Position numbers and translations under genes: made by a program. The notes beneath the pieces were generated by a model. That model was given only the letters and a program-made list of their open reading frames with translations, did not search any database and was not told the DNA's origin. Source: an uncultured Solimonas sp. (GTDB taxonomy: Bacteria; Pseudomonadota; Gammaproteobacteria; Nevskiales; Nevskiaceae). Taken from it: a stretch of 8,997 nt of DNA. Where the stretch lies: NCBI GenBank assembly GCA_946478985.1, contig CAMLDZ010000122.1, forward strand, positions 1 through 8,997, in the 5' to 3' direction. Positions within the stretch are counted from its first letter, which is position 1, and the number at the start of each line of letters is the position of its first letter. Positions 1 through 6,017 of this stretch are shown piece by piece.

Positions 1-185
1 TCCAGCGTCAGCCCGCCGTCCCGCAGCAGGCGGCCGCCGTGCGGGCCGCGCGCCTCGTCGGCGCCGTGGTCACCGCGGTTGCCGCGGTCGCCGGCATCGT
101 GCTGATGGCCCGCATCATCGCCCGGCCCGCAGGCGCCGAGCAGCAGCGCGCCCAGCAACGTGCAAACAATCTTGATGGCGTTCAT
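1..185 (-). CDS. czcB: CzcB-like RND efflux periplasmic adaptor, N-terminal part (runs off the left edge)
   Basis: Only the first 61 codons and two bases of the next are inside the window, reading from an ATG at 185-183 leftward. The product starts with a lipoprotein signal peptide whose lipobox is L16-G17-A18-C19, so it should be anchored in a membrane by a lipidated Cys. A short His/Asp-rich linker follows (H27, H29, H40), then a GPHGGRLL segment at 47-54 that is typical of the N-terminus of CzcB-type membrane-fusion proteins. In such systems the adaptor bridges the inner-membrane RND pump (CzcA) and the outer-membrane channel (CzcC) to export Zn, Co, Cd or similar ions. The start lies 11 bases after the czcC stop, with a GAGAG Shine-Dalgarno-like stretch in between, so both are surely co-transcribed. 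The exact metal is not determinable here. The family call rests on a short stretch plus its neighbour. Confidence 0.8.
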   Translation of the reverse strand, partial: MNAIKIVCTLLGALLLGACGPGDDAGHQHDAGDRGNRGDHGADEARGPHGGRLLRDGGLTL

Positions 186-196
186 CTGGTTTTCTC

Positions 197-1471
197 TCAG
201 GGTGCCGCCGCCGGCAGCGCCGCCTGCAGCGGTTCGGCCGTCAGGCGCTCGATTTCTGTCTGGTAGAGATGCGCGGCGCTGGCGGCCTCGATCTGGGCAC
301 GCTGCACCTCGATCAGTTCGCGCTGCGCGTCCATCCATTCGAGATAGCCGTAGCGCCCGCGACGGAACGCGTACTCGGTGTCGCGCAGCGCCGCCTCGGT
401 CTGCGGCAGCACCTCGTCGCGCAGCATCTCGGCTTCGGTGAGCGCGTGCCGCAGCTCCTGATACAGCTCGAACAGCTGCGCCTGCACCTTGACGCGGTGC
501 GCCTCGGCCTGTGCCTCCCCGAGCGCACGCCGCGCCTGCGCCTCGCGGACCGCCGGCGCGGCGCGCGCCGACGCGAACAAGGGCAGGCTGAACTCGAACA
601 CCAGCGCCTGATCCTGCGTCTGCTGCAGGCGCCGCAGGCCGGCGCTGAGGCCCAGGTCGGCGCGGGCATGCGTCTGCGCGAGGCGAATCTCGGCATCGCG
701 CAGGCGCGCCTCGGAGACATAGCGCAGCGCGTCGGGACTGGCCGCCAGCCGCGCCTGCAGCGCGGCGTAGTCATCGACCTGCGGCAGCCGCAACAGCTCG
801 GCCTGCACGCTGGCGAAATCCGCTGCCGTATCGCCCCACATCGCCGCCAGCTTGTGCCGCGAGCTGAGCAGCTCGTGCTCGGCATGCTCGCCGGCGAGCT
901 GCGCGCGGGCCAGCGCGATCTGCGCACGGCGGACTTCCACCGCCGGCGCGCGCGCCGCCGCCAGGCGCTGCCGGGTGACCGTGAGCGTCTGCTCGGCGAG
1001 TGCGATCGCGCGCTGCGTCAGTGCCCGCTGCGCCTGGTCGGCGGCGACGTGGATGAAGCGGCGGTTGACCTCCGCCAGCACGTCCAGTTGCGCCGCCTCG
1101 CGCTCGATCTCGACCAGGCTGCGCTCGGCCTCGCCGGCGGCGACACGGCCGGCACGCTTGCCGCCGAGTTCGATCACCTGCGACAAGGCCAGCGTCGCCT
1201 CCACCGCCCCGGCGTCGCGATACGGCCCGCTGCCGAGCAGGTTCTCGACTTCGGTCCGCAGCACCGGCGCCGGGCCCAGCGCCGCGGCATCCACGCGTGC
1301 GTCCTGCGCCCGCAGACGCCAGGCAAAGCCCTGCAGTTCGGGATTGCGCGCCAAGGCGCGCTCGACGGCCTGTTCGAGCCGCAGCGGCGCCTCGCTACGG
1401 ACCTGCGCGCCCGCGGCGCCGGCGTACAGCAGCCACGCGGCCGACAGCGGCGCGGCGAACCAACGAAACAT
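197..1471 (-). CDS. czcC: TolC-family outer-membrane channel of a CzcCBA-type metal efflux pump
   Basis: A 424-residue protein, the usual length for CzcC. A signal peptide (residues 1 to about 22, ending AGA) is followed by two repeats of long Ala/Arg/Glu/Gln-rich helices, as in the alpha-helical barrel of TolC-like channels. The segment LSQVIELGGKRAGRV at 96-110 is a hallmark of CzcC-type outer-membrane efflux proteins. The C-terminal stretch RRGRYGYLEWMDAQREL lies in the second repeat, where the family has a similar conserved motif. The role is to form the exit duct across the outer membrane for the tripartite RND pump. An AGGAG ribosome site (1477-1481 on the plus strand) lies 5 bases before the ATG. 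The adaptor gene czcB begins 11 bases downstream, and a small His-rich membrane protein precedes it by 98 bases on the same strand. Cation specificity (Zn/Co/Cd, or Ni) cannot be read from the channel. The channel assignment is firm; the czc label rests on motif and context. Confidence 0.9.
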   Translation of the reverse strand: MFRWFAAPLSAAWLLYAGAAGAQVRSEAPLRLEQAVERALARNPELQGFAWRLRAQDARVDAAALGPAPVLRTEVENLLGSGPYRDAGAVEATLALSQVIELGGKRAGRVAAGEAERSLVEIEREAAQLDVLAEVNRRFIHVAADQAQRALTQRAIALAEQTLTVTRQRLAAARAPAVEVRRAQIALARAQLAGEHAEHELLSSRHKLAAMWGDTAADFASVQAELLRLPQVDDYAALQARLAASPDALRYVSEARLRDAEIRLAQTHARADLGLSAGLRRLQQTQDQALVFEFSLPLFASARAAPAVREAQARRALGEAQAEAHRVKVQAQLFELYQELRHALTEAEMLRDEVLPQTEAALRDTEYAFRRGRYGYLEWMDAQRELIEVQRAQIEAASAAHLYQTEIERLTAEPLQAALPAAAP

Positions 1472-1487
1472 GTGAACTCCTGCCGAG

Positions 1488-1530
1488 GGGCGCGGCGCGC
1501 GGCAGGCGCGACCGCAAAGGCGCCGCGCCC
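1488..1530 (-). other. Intercistronic GC-rich stem-loop before czcC
   Basis: An 11-bp perfect inverted repeat (1488-1498 with 1520-1530, core GGGCGCGGCG/CGCCGCGCCC) encloses a 21-base loop. It lies in the 98-base gap between the His-rich small gene and czcC. No U-tract follows on the minus strand, so it is not a standard terminator. It could partially attenuate transcription, stabilise the czcC message or act as a protein site. In such GC-rich DNA a hairpin of this kind can also arise by chance. Confidence 0.35.
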
Positions 1531-1569
1531 GGAAAGCCGGCGCGGCACCGCGGGTTCAGTGCGGCAGGG

Positions 1570-1941
1570 TCAGCGCGGTGGGGCCTGCGATGGCGGACGC
1601 CAGCGACGCGGTGGCGAGGGACACGGCAACACGCGGGTGCTCAGCGCCGGTGCGTCGCTGCCGCGCGACAGCGTCAGCAGCAAGGCGGCCAGCAGCAGCC
1701 ATGGCGTCAGCAGCTGGACCTTGTAGGTCTTGGCAAGCGGCTTGCCGAGCGGATCCACGTCGAGATCGCGGTGCTCGTGTTCGAGCGCGGCGTGGTGCTC
1801 CAGATGCTCGCCATCGAGCACATGCAGCGTGGTCGGCGGCTCACGACCGTCGAAGCACAGATGCAGATGCGCGCCCAGCAGCCCGGCGACCAGGATCGCC
1901 AGGACACACAAGCCGACCACGCCATGCCGGAACGCCACCAT
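1570..1941 (-). CDS. Small His-rich membrane protein in the czcI position of the efflux operon
   Basis: A 123-residue protein with a hydrophobic N-terminus (about 8-24, signal or membrane anchor), a histidine-rich middle and a second hydrophobic helix at about 77-92. The middle region has H25, H27, H40, H46, H49, H50, H55 and H57 among acidic residues, and the C-terminus is Pro/Arg-rich, ending APPR. I do not recognise a named family with certainty. The position directly before czcC matches that of CzcI, a small periplasmic protein of the classical czc operon, and the His/Asp/Glu loop suggests it binds the exported cation in the periplasm (inference). The ATG at 1941 is chosen because longer in-frame versions would run into the divergent gene and its promoter. 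The ribosome site is weak (TTAGGC about 10 bases upstream). It probably is the first gene of the efflux operon. Confidence 0.7.
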   Translation of the reverse strand: MVAFRHGVVGLCVLAILVAGLLGAHLHLCFDGREPPTTLHVLDGEHLEHHAALEHEHRDLDVDPLGKPLAKTYKVQLLTPWLLLAALLLTLSRGSDAPALSTRVLPCPSPPRRWRPPSQAPPR

Positions 1942-1990
1942 GCGCGCAAGCCTAAGCGCGGCAGGCGGGCGAGGCAATCGGCCGGCGCCG

Positions 1991-2004
1991 TACAATCGCG
2001 GCGC
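1991..2004 (+). promoter_or_regulatory. Probable -10 element giving a nearly leaderless transcript
   Basis: TACAAT at 1991-1996 fits the sigma-70 -10 consensus at 5 of 6 positions and stands out in GC-rich sequence. Only eight bases separate it from the ATG at 2005, so the normal transcription start would fall within a base or two of the start codon. No convincing -35 hexamer and no Shine-Dalgarno sequence are visible. A similar arrangement (GTAGAATCG) precedes the gene at 5668. Confidence 0.5.
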
Positions 2005-2487
2005 ATGATCGATGAATCCGCCGTGCTGCCCTGCGCCGAACTCGGCTTCGACGCCCTGCGCCGGTTGTTCGAGCCCCTGGGCTTGCGCATCGCGATCGTC
2101 GCCGACCGTGCGGACATCCCCGGCAGCTACTGGGGCGAACGCGAGGCGGGCCTGATCGGCAATACCTTGTATGTGCGCGGCGACACGCCGGTGCATTCGG
2201 CCTTGCACGAGGGCTGCCACTTCCTCTGCGCGGACCCAGCGCGCCGCAGCGCGCTGCACACCGATGCCGGCAGCAGCGACACCGAGGAACATGCGGTCTG
2301 CTACCTGCAATGCCTGCTGGCGGCGCGACTCGATGGTTATTCGCGCGAGCGCTGTTTCACCGACATGGACGCCTGGGGCTACCACTTCCTGCTCGGCTCG
2401 ACGCAGGCCTGGTTCGAGCAGGACGCCGACGATGCGATTGCCTGGCTCGACGAGCATCGTCCGCCGGGACTCGCCACGCCGGCATGA
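2005..2487 (+). CDS. Uncharacterised small protein with an HExxH zinc-metalloprotease signature
   Basis: A 160-residue soluble protein without signal peptide or membrane segment. The motif HSALHEGCHFLC contains HEGCH at 68-72, an exact HExxH zinc-binding and catalytic signature. About 21 residues later comes DTEEHAVCYLQ, where E94 or E95 sits in a helix and could be the third zinc ligand, as in gluzincin-type peptidases. Conserved-looking blocks follow: DMDAWGYHFLLGS at 120-132 and an acidic C-terminus. I recognise the general look of an uncharacterised proteobacterial family but no named function. A role in peptide hydrolysis is inferred from the motif only. The start at 2005 is set by the divergent operon and the -10 box just upstream. 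It faces away from the czc operon with a 63-base shared gap. The adjacent DUF4382 gene begins 74 bases downstream with its own ribosome site, so co-transcription is possible. Cys residues in and near the motif (C71, C75) could also ligate metal. Confidence 0.8.
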   Translation: MIDESAVLPCAELGFDALRRLFEPLGLRIAIVADRADIPGSYWGEREAGLIGNTLYVRGDTPVHSALHEGCHFLCADPARRSALHTDAGSSDTEEHAVCYLQCLLAARLDGYSRERCFTDMDAWGYHFLLGSTQAWFEQDADDAIAWLDEHRPPGLATPA

Positions 2488-2561
2488 CGGTCAGGCACCG
2501 TTCAGCCGCACGCCCTAGTTTCTCGCGACCGCCGCTTACGCGGCCTCTGCGAGGGCTTGCC

Positions 2562-3461
2562 ATGAACACCATTTCCCCCTGGGTCGCGGCTGGCGCCGGC
2601 GCCTGCTTGCTCATGGCCTGCGGCGGCGGCGGCGGCAATGGCGACGGCCAGCTGAAGCTGTCGGTGGCGGATGCCCCGGTCGACGGCGTGGACGCCGTCG
2701 TCGTCGAATTCACCGGCATCGAGATCAAGCCGGCGCAAGGTGCCGCCATCTCGCTGGATCTTGCCGCGCCGCGCCAGATCGATCTGCTGGACACCGTCAA
2801 CGGCAACGCGATCGTGCTGATCGACCCGGCCGGCGTCCCCGCCGGCGACTACGAGTGGTTGCGCCTGAAAGTGGTGACCGACCGCGACAGCGCCGAGCAC
2901 AGCTATGTGCAGACCGGCAGTCAGCGGCAGCCACTGTTCGTGCCGAGCGGCTCCGAGAGCGGCCTCAAGCTGATCAACGGATTCACGGTTCCGGATGGCG
3001 GATTGCAGGCGCTGACCGTGGACTTCGATCTGCGCCGTTCGGTGATCAAGCCCAATGGCCAGAGCGGCTACTTCCTCAAGCCGGTGCTGCGCCTGGTTGA
3101 CGACGATGAGGTCGGCCGCATCGCCGGCACGATACCGGCGGAGCTGCTCGGTCTGGCGGGCTGCCCGGCCGAGGATCTCGCGGCGGGCGCGGCTGTTTAT
3201 GTCTATGCCGGCGCTGACCAGCTGCCCGACGATATGGCGGGCGCCAATGCCAACCTCGTGATCAGCACCGGCATCAGCGCCGGGGCGACGGCCGATGCGG
3301 CATACACGTTCAACGTGGCCTGGCTGCCGCCCGGCGACTACACGCTGGCATTGAGCTGCCAGGGCCTGCTCGACGATCCGGAGGCCGATGACGCGATCCT
3401 CTTCACCGAGCCGGTCAATTTGAGCATCAGCGCCGGTCAGACCACCGCGATCAGCCTGTAA
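2562..3461 (+). CDS. DUF4382 domain-containing lipoprotein
   Basis: A 299-residue protein with a lipoprotein signal peptide (lipobox L17-M18-A19-C20) followed by a Gly-rich linker (GGGGG), typical of surface or periplasmic lipoproteins. Residues about 30-180 match the DUF4382 fold: LKLSVADAPVDGVDAVVVEF near the start, then IDLL, GDYEWLRLKV and the LKPVLRLV end strand. Residues about 185-299 form a second beta-rich segment beginning GRIAGTIP, with WLPPGDYTLALSC. It resembles the carboxypeptidase-regulatory-like or starch-binding-like domains that often follow DUF4382. C201 and C266 could form a disulfide. The function of the family is unknown; a carbohydrate or envelope role is only a guess. 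The ATG at 2562 is preferred over earlier starts because GAGGG (2551-2555) lies 6 bases upstream and the signal peptide begins there. A strong terminator follows the stop by 19 bases. Confidence 0.88.
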   Translation: MNTISPWVAAGAGACLLMACGGGGGNGDGQLKLSVADAPVDGVDAVVVEFTGIEIKPAQGAAISLDLAAPRQIDLLDTVNGNAIVLIDPAGVPAGDYEWLRLKVVTDRDSAEHSYVQTGSQRQPLFVPSGSESGLKLINGFTVPDGGLQALTVDFDLRRSVIKPNGQSGYFLKPVLRLVDDDEVGRIAGTIPAELLGLAGCPAEDLAAGAAVYVYAGADQLPDDMAGANANLVISTGISAGATADAAYTFNVAWLPPGDYTLALSCQGLLDDPEADDAILFTEPVNLSISAGQTTAISL

Positions 3462-3480
3462 ATCGTCTCGCTGTCGCACC

Positions 3481-3507
3481 AGGCGGGCCGCAGGGCCCGC
3501 CTTTTTT
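3481..3507 (+). terminator. Rho-independent terminator after the DUF4382 gene
   Basis: A perfect 8-bp GC stem GGCGGGCC (3482-3489) and GGCCCGCC (3494-3501) has a four-base loop GCAG, an extra A-T pair at its base, and six T residues at 3502-3507. This ends transcription before the ybhP-clsB pair, which therefore needs its own promoter in 3508-3559. I see no strong consensus promoter there. Confidence 0.93.
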
Positions 3508-3559
3508 GTGGGCGCTGCGTCAGCTTGAGTTCATCGCTGCAGGCAAGGCTATCCGGGTC

Positions 3560-4360
3560 ATGCCAGACAGCCCCACGCCCTCGACAGATCGCCGCCACGC
3601 CGACCGCCTCGCCGCGGCAGCGCGCTTTACCGTGCTCACGCTGAACACGCACAAGGGCTTCAGCAGCTTCAACCGGCGCTTCGTCCTGCACGAACTGCGC
3701 GAGGCCGTGCGCTCGGTCGGCGCCGACGTGGTGCTGCTGCAGGAGGTGATCGGCAGCCACAGCACCTTTGCGGTCCGTCATCCGACCTGGCCCGCGACAC
3801 CGCATTACGAATTCCTCGCCGATACGATCTGGCGCGACTTCGCCTACGGGCGCAACGCGGTCTACACCGAAGGCCATCACGGCAATGCGCTGCTGTCGAA
3901 ATTCCCGATTGTGCGCTACGAGAACCACGACGTATCGGTAGGGCGCCACGAGGAGCGCGGCCTGCTGCACTGCGTGCTGCAGCTGCCCGGGCAGAACCGC
4001 GATCTGCATGTGATCTGCGTCCATCTGGGCCTGCGCGAGGTGCATCGCCGCCTGCAGATCGACAGCCTTGGCGAACTGATCCGCCAAGGCGTTCCCGCCG
4101 ACGCGCCGCTGATCGTCGCCGGCGACTTCAACGACTGGCGCGGGCGCGGTCATCGCCGCCTGCTCGACTGCGGCCTGCGCGAGGCTTTCGCAGATGCGGC
4201 CGGCAAGCCGGCCCGCTCGTTTCCGGCACGCTGGCCGCTGCTGCGCCTGGACCGTGTCTACTACCGCAATGCCACGCTCAGCCAGCCGCGGGTGCTGTCG
4301 GCGCTGCCCTGGCGTCGTCTTTCCGATCATGCAGCGCTGACCGTGGAGGTCCAGCCATGA
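3560..4360 (+). CDS. ybhP: YbhP-like endonuclease/exonuclease/phosphatase family protein
   Basis: A 266-residue cytosolic protein of the EEP (Mg2+-dependent phosphodiesterase) fold. The full metal and catalytic set is visible: N29 in LTLNTHKGF, E62 in LLQEV, N109 in GHHGNALLSKFPI, H155 in CVHLGLRE, D189 and N191 in VAGDFNDW, D231 in RLDRVYY, and D256-H257 in LSDHA. Several stretches, among them HKGFSSFNRRF and HYEFLADTIW, closely recall E. coli YbhP. The substrate is unknown; the EEP fold includes nucleases and phospholipid or inositol phosphatases. Its stop overlaps the clsB start (ATGA at 4357-4360), implying coupled translation and a linked task, perhaps phospholipid turnover (inference). 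The ATG at 3560 is preferred over a TTG at 3506 because the latter lies inside the terminator. The ribosome site is weak. An extra N-terminal segment of about 20 residues precedes the domain. Confidence 0.9.
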   Translation: MPDSPTPSTDRRHADRLAAAARFTVLTLNTHKGFSSFNRRFVLHELREAVRSVGADVVLLQEVIGSHSTFAVRHPTWPATPHYEFLADTIWRDFAYGRNAVYTEGHHGNALLSKFPIVRYENHDVSVGRHEERGLLHCVLQLPGQNRDLHVICVHLGLREVHRRLQIDSLGELIRQGVPADAPLIVAGDFNDWRGRGHRRLLDCGLREAFADAAGKPARSFPARWPLLRLDRVYYRNATLSQPRVLSALPWRRLSDHAALTVEVQP

Positions 4361-5610
4361 GCCTGGCGCAGTGGCGTGAGGGACAGCGCGTCAAGCTGCT
4401 CGAAAACGGCGAGGAGTACTTCGCCGCGGTCTACGATGCGATCGGCGCCGCGCAGCGCGAGGTTTTGATCGAAACCTTCATTCTGTTCGATGACCCGGTC
4501 GGTCAGCGCCTGCGCGATGTCGTCGTCGCCGCCGCCAGGCGCGGCGTGCAGGTGCAGATCACGGTCGACGGCTACGGCTCGGCCGATCTGAGCACGGAAT
4601 TCGTCAAGCCGATGACCGAGCTGGGCGTGCTGATCCACGTCTACGACCCCGTACCGCGCGTGTTCGGCAAGCGCACGCGGATCTTCCGCCGCCTGCACCG
4701 CAAGATCGTCGTCGTCGACCGTCGCCTTGCGTACATCGGCGGCATCAATTTCTCGCACGACCACAACCGCGATTTCGGCGAACTCTCCAAGCAGGATTAC
4801 GCCGTCGAGATCGAAGGCCCGGTGGTCGCCGACATTCACGCGCTTGCGGTATCCAACCTGCCGCCGCAGCGACACGCGCCGCGCCCGCGCTGGTGGCATC
4901 GGCGCACGGTCATGCCGCCCGGCGCGCCGATCGCCGCCGCCGGCGAAGCCGGTGCCGCGCTGGTGGTCCGCGACAATGCGCGGCACCGCGACGACATCGA
5001 GCGCGTCTATCGCATCGGCATCCGCGCCGCCAAGCGCGAGATCCTGATCGCCAATGCCTATTTCTTTCCCGGCTATCGCCTGCTGCGCGATCTGCGCCGC
5101 GCCGCCAAGCGCGGCGTACGCGTGCAGCTGATCCTGCAGGGCAAGCCGGACATGTGGTACGTGCGCTGGGCGGCCAATACCCTGCACGACTACCTGTTGC
5201 GCGCCGGCGTGCGGATCTGCGAATACCGCGAGCGGCCCCTGCATGCCAAGGTCGCGGTGATCGACGACGACTGGCTGACCGTCGGCTCCAGCAACCTGGA
5301 CCCACTGAGCCTGTTCCTCAATCTCGAATCCAACCTGGTGATCCGTGATCGCGCGCTGGCCGATGCGCTGCGCGCCAGCCTGCAGCGCCTGCTCAGCGAG
5401 CACTGTCAGGCGGTGCCCAACGAGACCGCGCAGCGGCCGCGGCTGCTGCGGCAGATCCTCAGCTATCTGGCCTATCACGCCTCGCGCAAGCTGCCGGCCT
5501 GGGCCGGCTGGGTGCCGGCGCACACGCCGCAGCGGACCAGCCTGAGCGAGGCCGTCGAGAACGGCCACATCGACACCAGCGATGGCACCGCCGGCAAGGC
5601 CAGCAGCTGA
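4357..5610 (+). CDS. clsB: Cardiolipin synthase B (phospholipase D superfamily)
   Basis: A 417-residue protein, close to the length of E. coli ClsB (YbhO). It carries two HxKxxxxD motifs of the phospholipase D superfamily: H114-K116-D121 in the first half, followed by IGGINF, and H296-K298-D303 in the second half, followed by VGSSNLDPLSLFLNLE. Both are intact, so an active phosphatidyl transferase is expected. It would make cardiolipin at the inner membrane; E. coli ClsB is known to use phosphatidylglycerol and phosphatidylethanolamine. There is no N-terminal pair of membrane helices, which sets it apart from ClsA. The C-terminal GWVPAHTP segment also recalls ClsB. A good GGAGG site (4345-4349) lies 7 bases before the ATG, inside the end of ybhP, and the genes overlap by 4 bases. 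The third E. coli gene of this cluster, ybhN, is absent downstream. No clear terminator is visible after the stop. Confidence 0.94.
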   Translation: MSLAQWREGQRVKLLENGEEYFAAVYDAIGAAQREVLIETFILFDDPVGQRLRDVVVAAARRGVQVQITVDGYGSADLSTEFVKPMTELGVLIHVYDPVPRVFGKRTRIFRRLHRKIVVVDRRLAYIGGINFSHDHNRDFGELSKQDYAVEIEGPVVADIHALAVSNLPPQRHAPRPRWWHRRTVMPPGAPIAAAGEAGAALVVRDNARHRDDIERVYRIGIRAAKREILIANAYFFPGYRLLRDLRRAAKRGVRVQLILQGKPDMWYVRWAANTLHDYLLRAGVRICEYRERPLHAKVAVIDDDWLTVGSSNLDPLSLFLNLESNLVIRDRALADALRASLQRLLSEHCQAVPNETAQRPRLLRQILSYLAYHASRKLPAWAGWVPAHTPQRTSLSEAVENGHIDTSDGTAGKASS

Positions 5611-5651
5611 GCTGGCGCCCGCGGACGGACCTGATCGGGGCGCGATCTGAG

Positions 5652-5667
5652 TAGAATCGAGCGCGTC
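5652..5667 (+). promoter_or_regulatory. Probable -10 element just before the small Cys/His protein gene
   Basis: TAGAAT at 5652-5657 fits the -10 consensus at 5 of 6 positions and lies 10 bases before the ATG at 5668. Its context GTAGAATCGAG resembles GTACAATCGCG before the gene at 2005. The implied transcription start leaves a leader of only a few bases, with no room for a Shine-Dalgarno sequence. The -35 region has no clear TTGACA-like hexamer. I see no palindromic AT-rich Zur box in the 57-base gap. Confidence 0.5.
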
Positions 5668-5946
5668 ATGCGCCCGCCGCCGTTTCGCCTGCTCTTGCTC
5701 ACCCTTGCCCTGGTCCTCGGCCAGTGGCTGGCGCTGGCGCATGCCTTCGAGCATCCGGCCCTGGCGGCTGACGACGGCTGCCAGATCTGCGCGCAGCATG
5801 GCCTGGACGGCGCCGCGCTGGCGCCGCAGCCAGCGGCCCTGCGCGTGCCCGGCGTCGCGGCGACGCCCGGGCTGTCGTCCCCGCAGCATCCGGCCTTCCG
5901 CTTCACCGCAATTCACCGCATCCGCGGTCCTCCGCAGTCAGCCTGA
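5668..5946 (+). CDS. Small exported protein with a Cys/His cluster, DUF2946-like
   Basis: A 92-residue protein. A signal peptide (1 to about 24-26) is followed at once by the cluster HAFEHP (H25, H29) and CQICAQH (C38, C41, H44), a plausible site for a metal ion in the periplasm. The remainder is Ala/Pro-rich and ends with IRGPP, a type of tail I associate with small DUF2946 or CzcI-like proteins. CxxC is followed two residues later by His rather than directly, so this is not a c-type heme site. It precedes a ZnuD-like receptor by 71 bases on the same strand and is likely co-transcribed, suggesting a part in metal delivery or sensing at the envelope (inference). The start is set by the signal peptide and the -10 box 10 bases upstream. 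The family assignment is tentative. Confidence 0.7.
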   Translation: MRPPPFRLLLLTLALVLGQWLALAHAFEHPALAADDGCQICAQHGLDGAALAPQPAALRVPGVAATPGLSSPQHPAFRFTAIHRIRGPPQSA

Positions 5947-5970
5947 GCCTGTTTCCGCCATCGCTCTGAC

Positions 5971-5988
5971 GGCGCGCCGCTGCGCGCC
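5971..5988 (+). other. Stem-loop between the small Cys/His gene and the receptor gene
   Basis: A perfect 7-bp stem GGCGCGC (5971-5977) and GCGCGCC (5982-5988) with loop CGCT lies 29 bases before the receptor ATG. No U-tract follows. It might modulate readthrough or message stability between the two genes; it may be chance in GC-rich DNA. Confidence 0.3.
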
Positions 5989-6017
5989 CTTGCTGCTGTC
6001 CCCGGGGATGTCCGTCC

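Noticed and set aside
269..1726. A 485-codon open frame on the plus strand opposite czcC
   Set aside because: The translation is repetitive Arg/Leu/Gln-rich sequence, and the minus strand encodes a full CzcC with signal peptide and ribosome site.
1942..2457. Extended N-terminus of the small His-rich minus-strand gene, starting at 2457
   Set aside because: The extension would overlap the HExxH gene almost entirely and has no domain. The hydrophobic signal segment begins at the ATG at 1941.
3506..3559. TTG start giving YbhP 18 more residues
   Set aside because: It lies within the T-run of the upstream terminator and lacks a ribosome site; the ATG at 3560 is more plausible.
5611..5667. Zur or Fur operator upstream of the receptor unit
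   Set aside because: I looked for an AT-rich palindrome of the Zur or Fur type and found none in this GC-rich gap.
5779..5799. Possible c-type heme site in CQICAQH
   Set aside because: The heme c motif needs His directly after the second Cys (CxxCH). Here two residues intervene.
4327..5916. A 529-codon open frame on the minus strand opposite clsB and the small Cys/His gene
   Set aside because: No recognisable domain. It spans two genes with strong evidence on the plus strand and is an artefact of GC-rich codon use.
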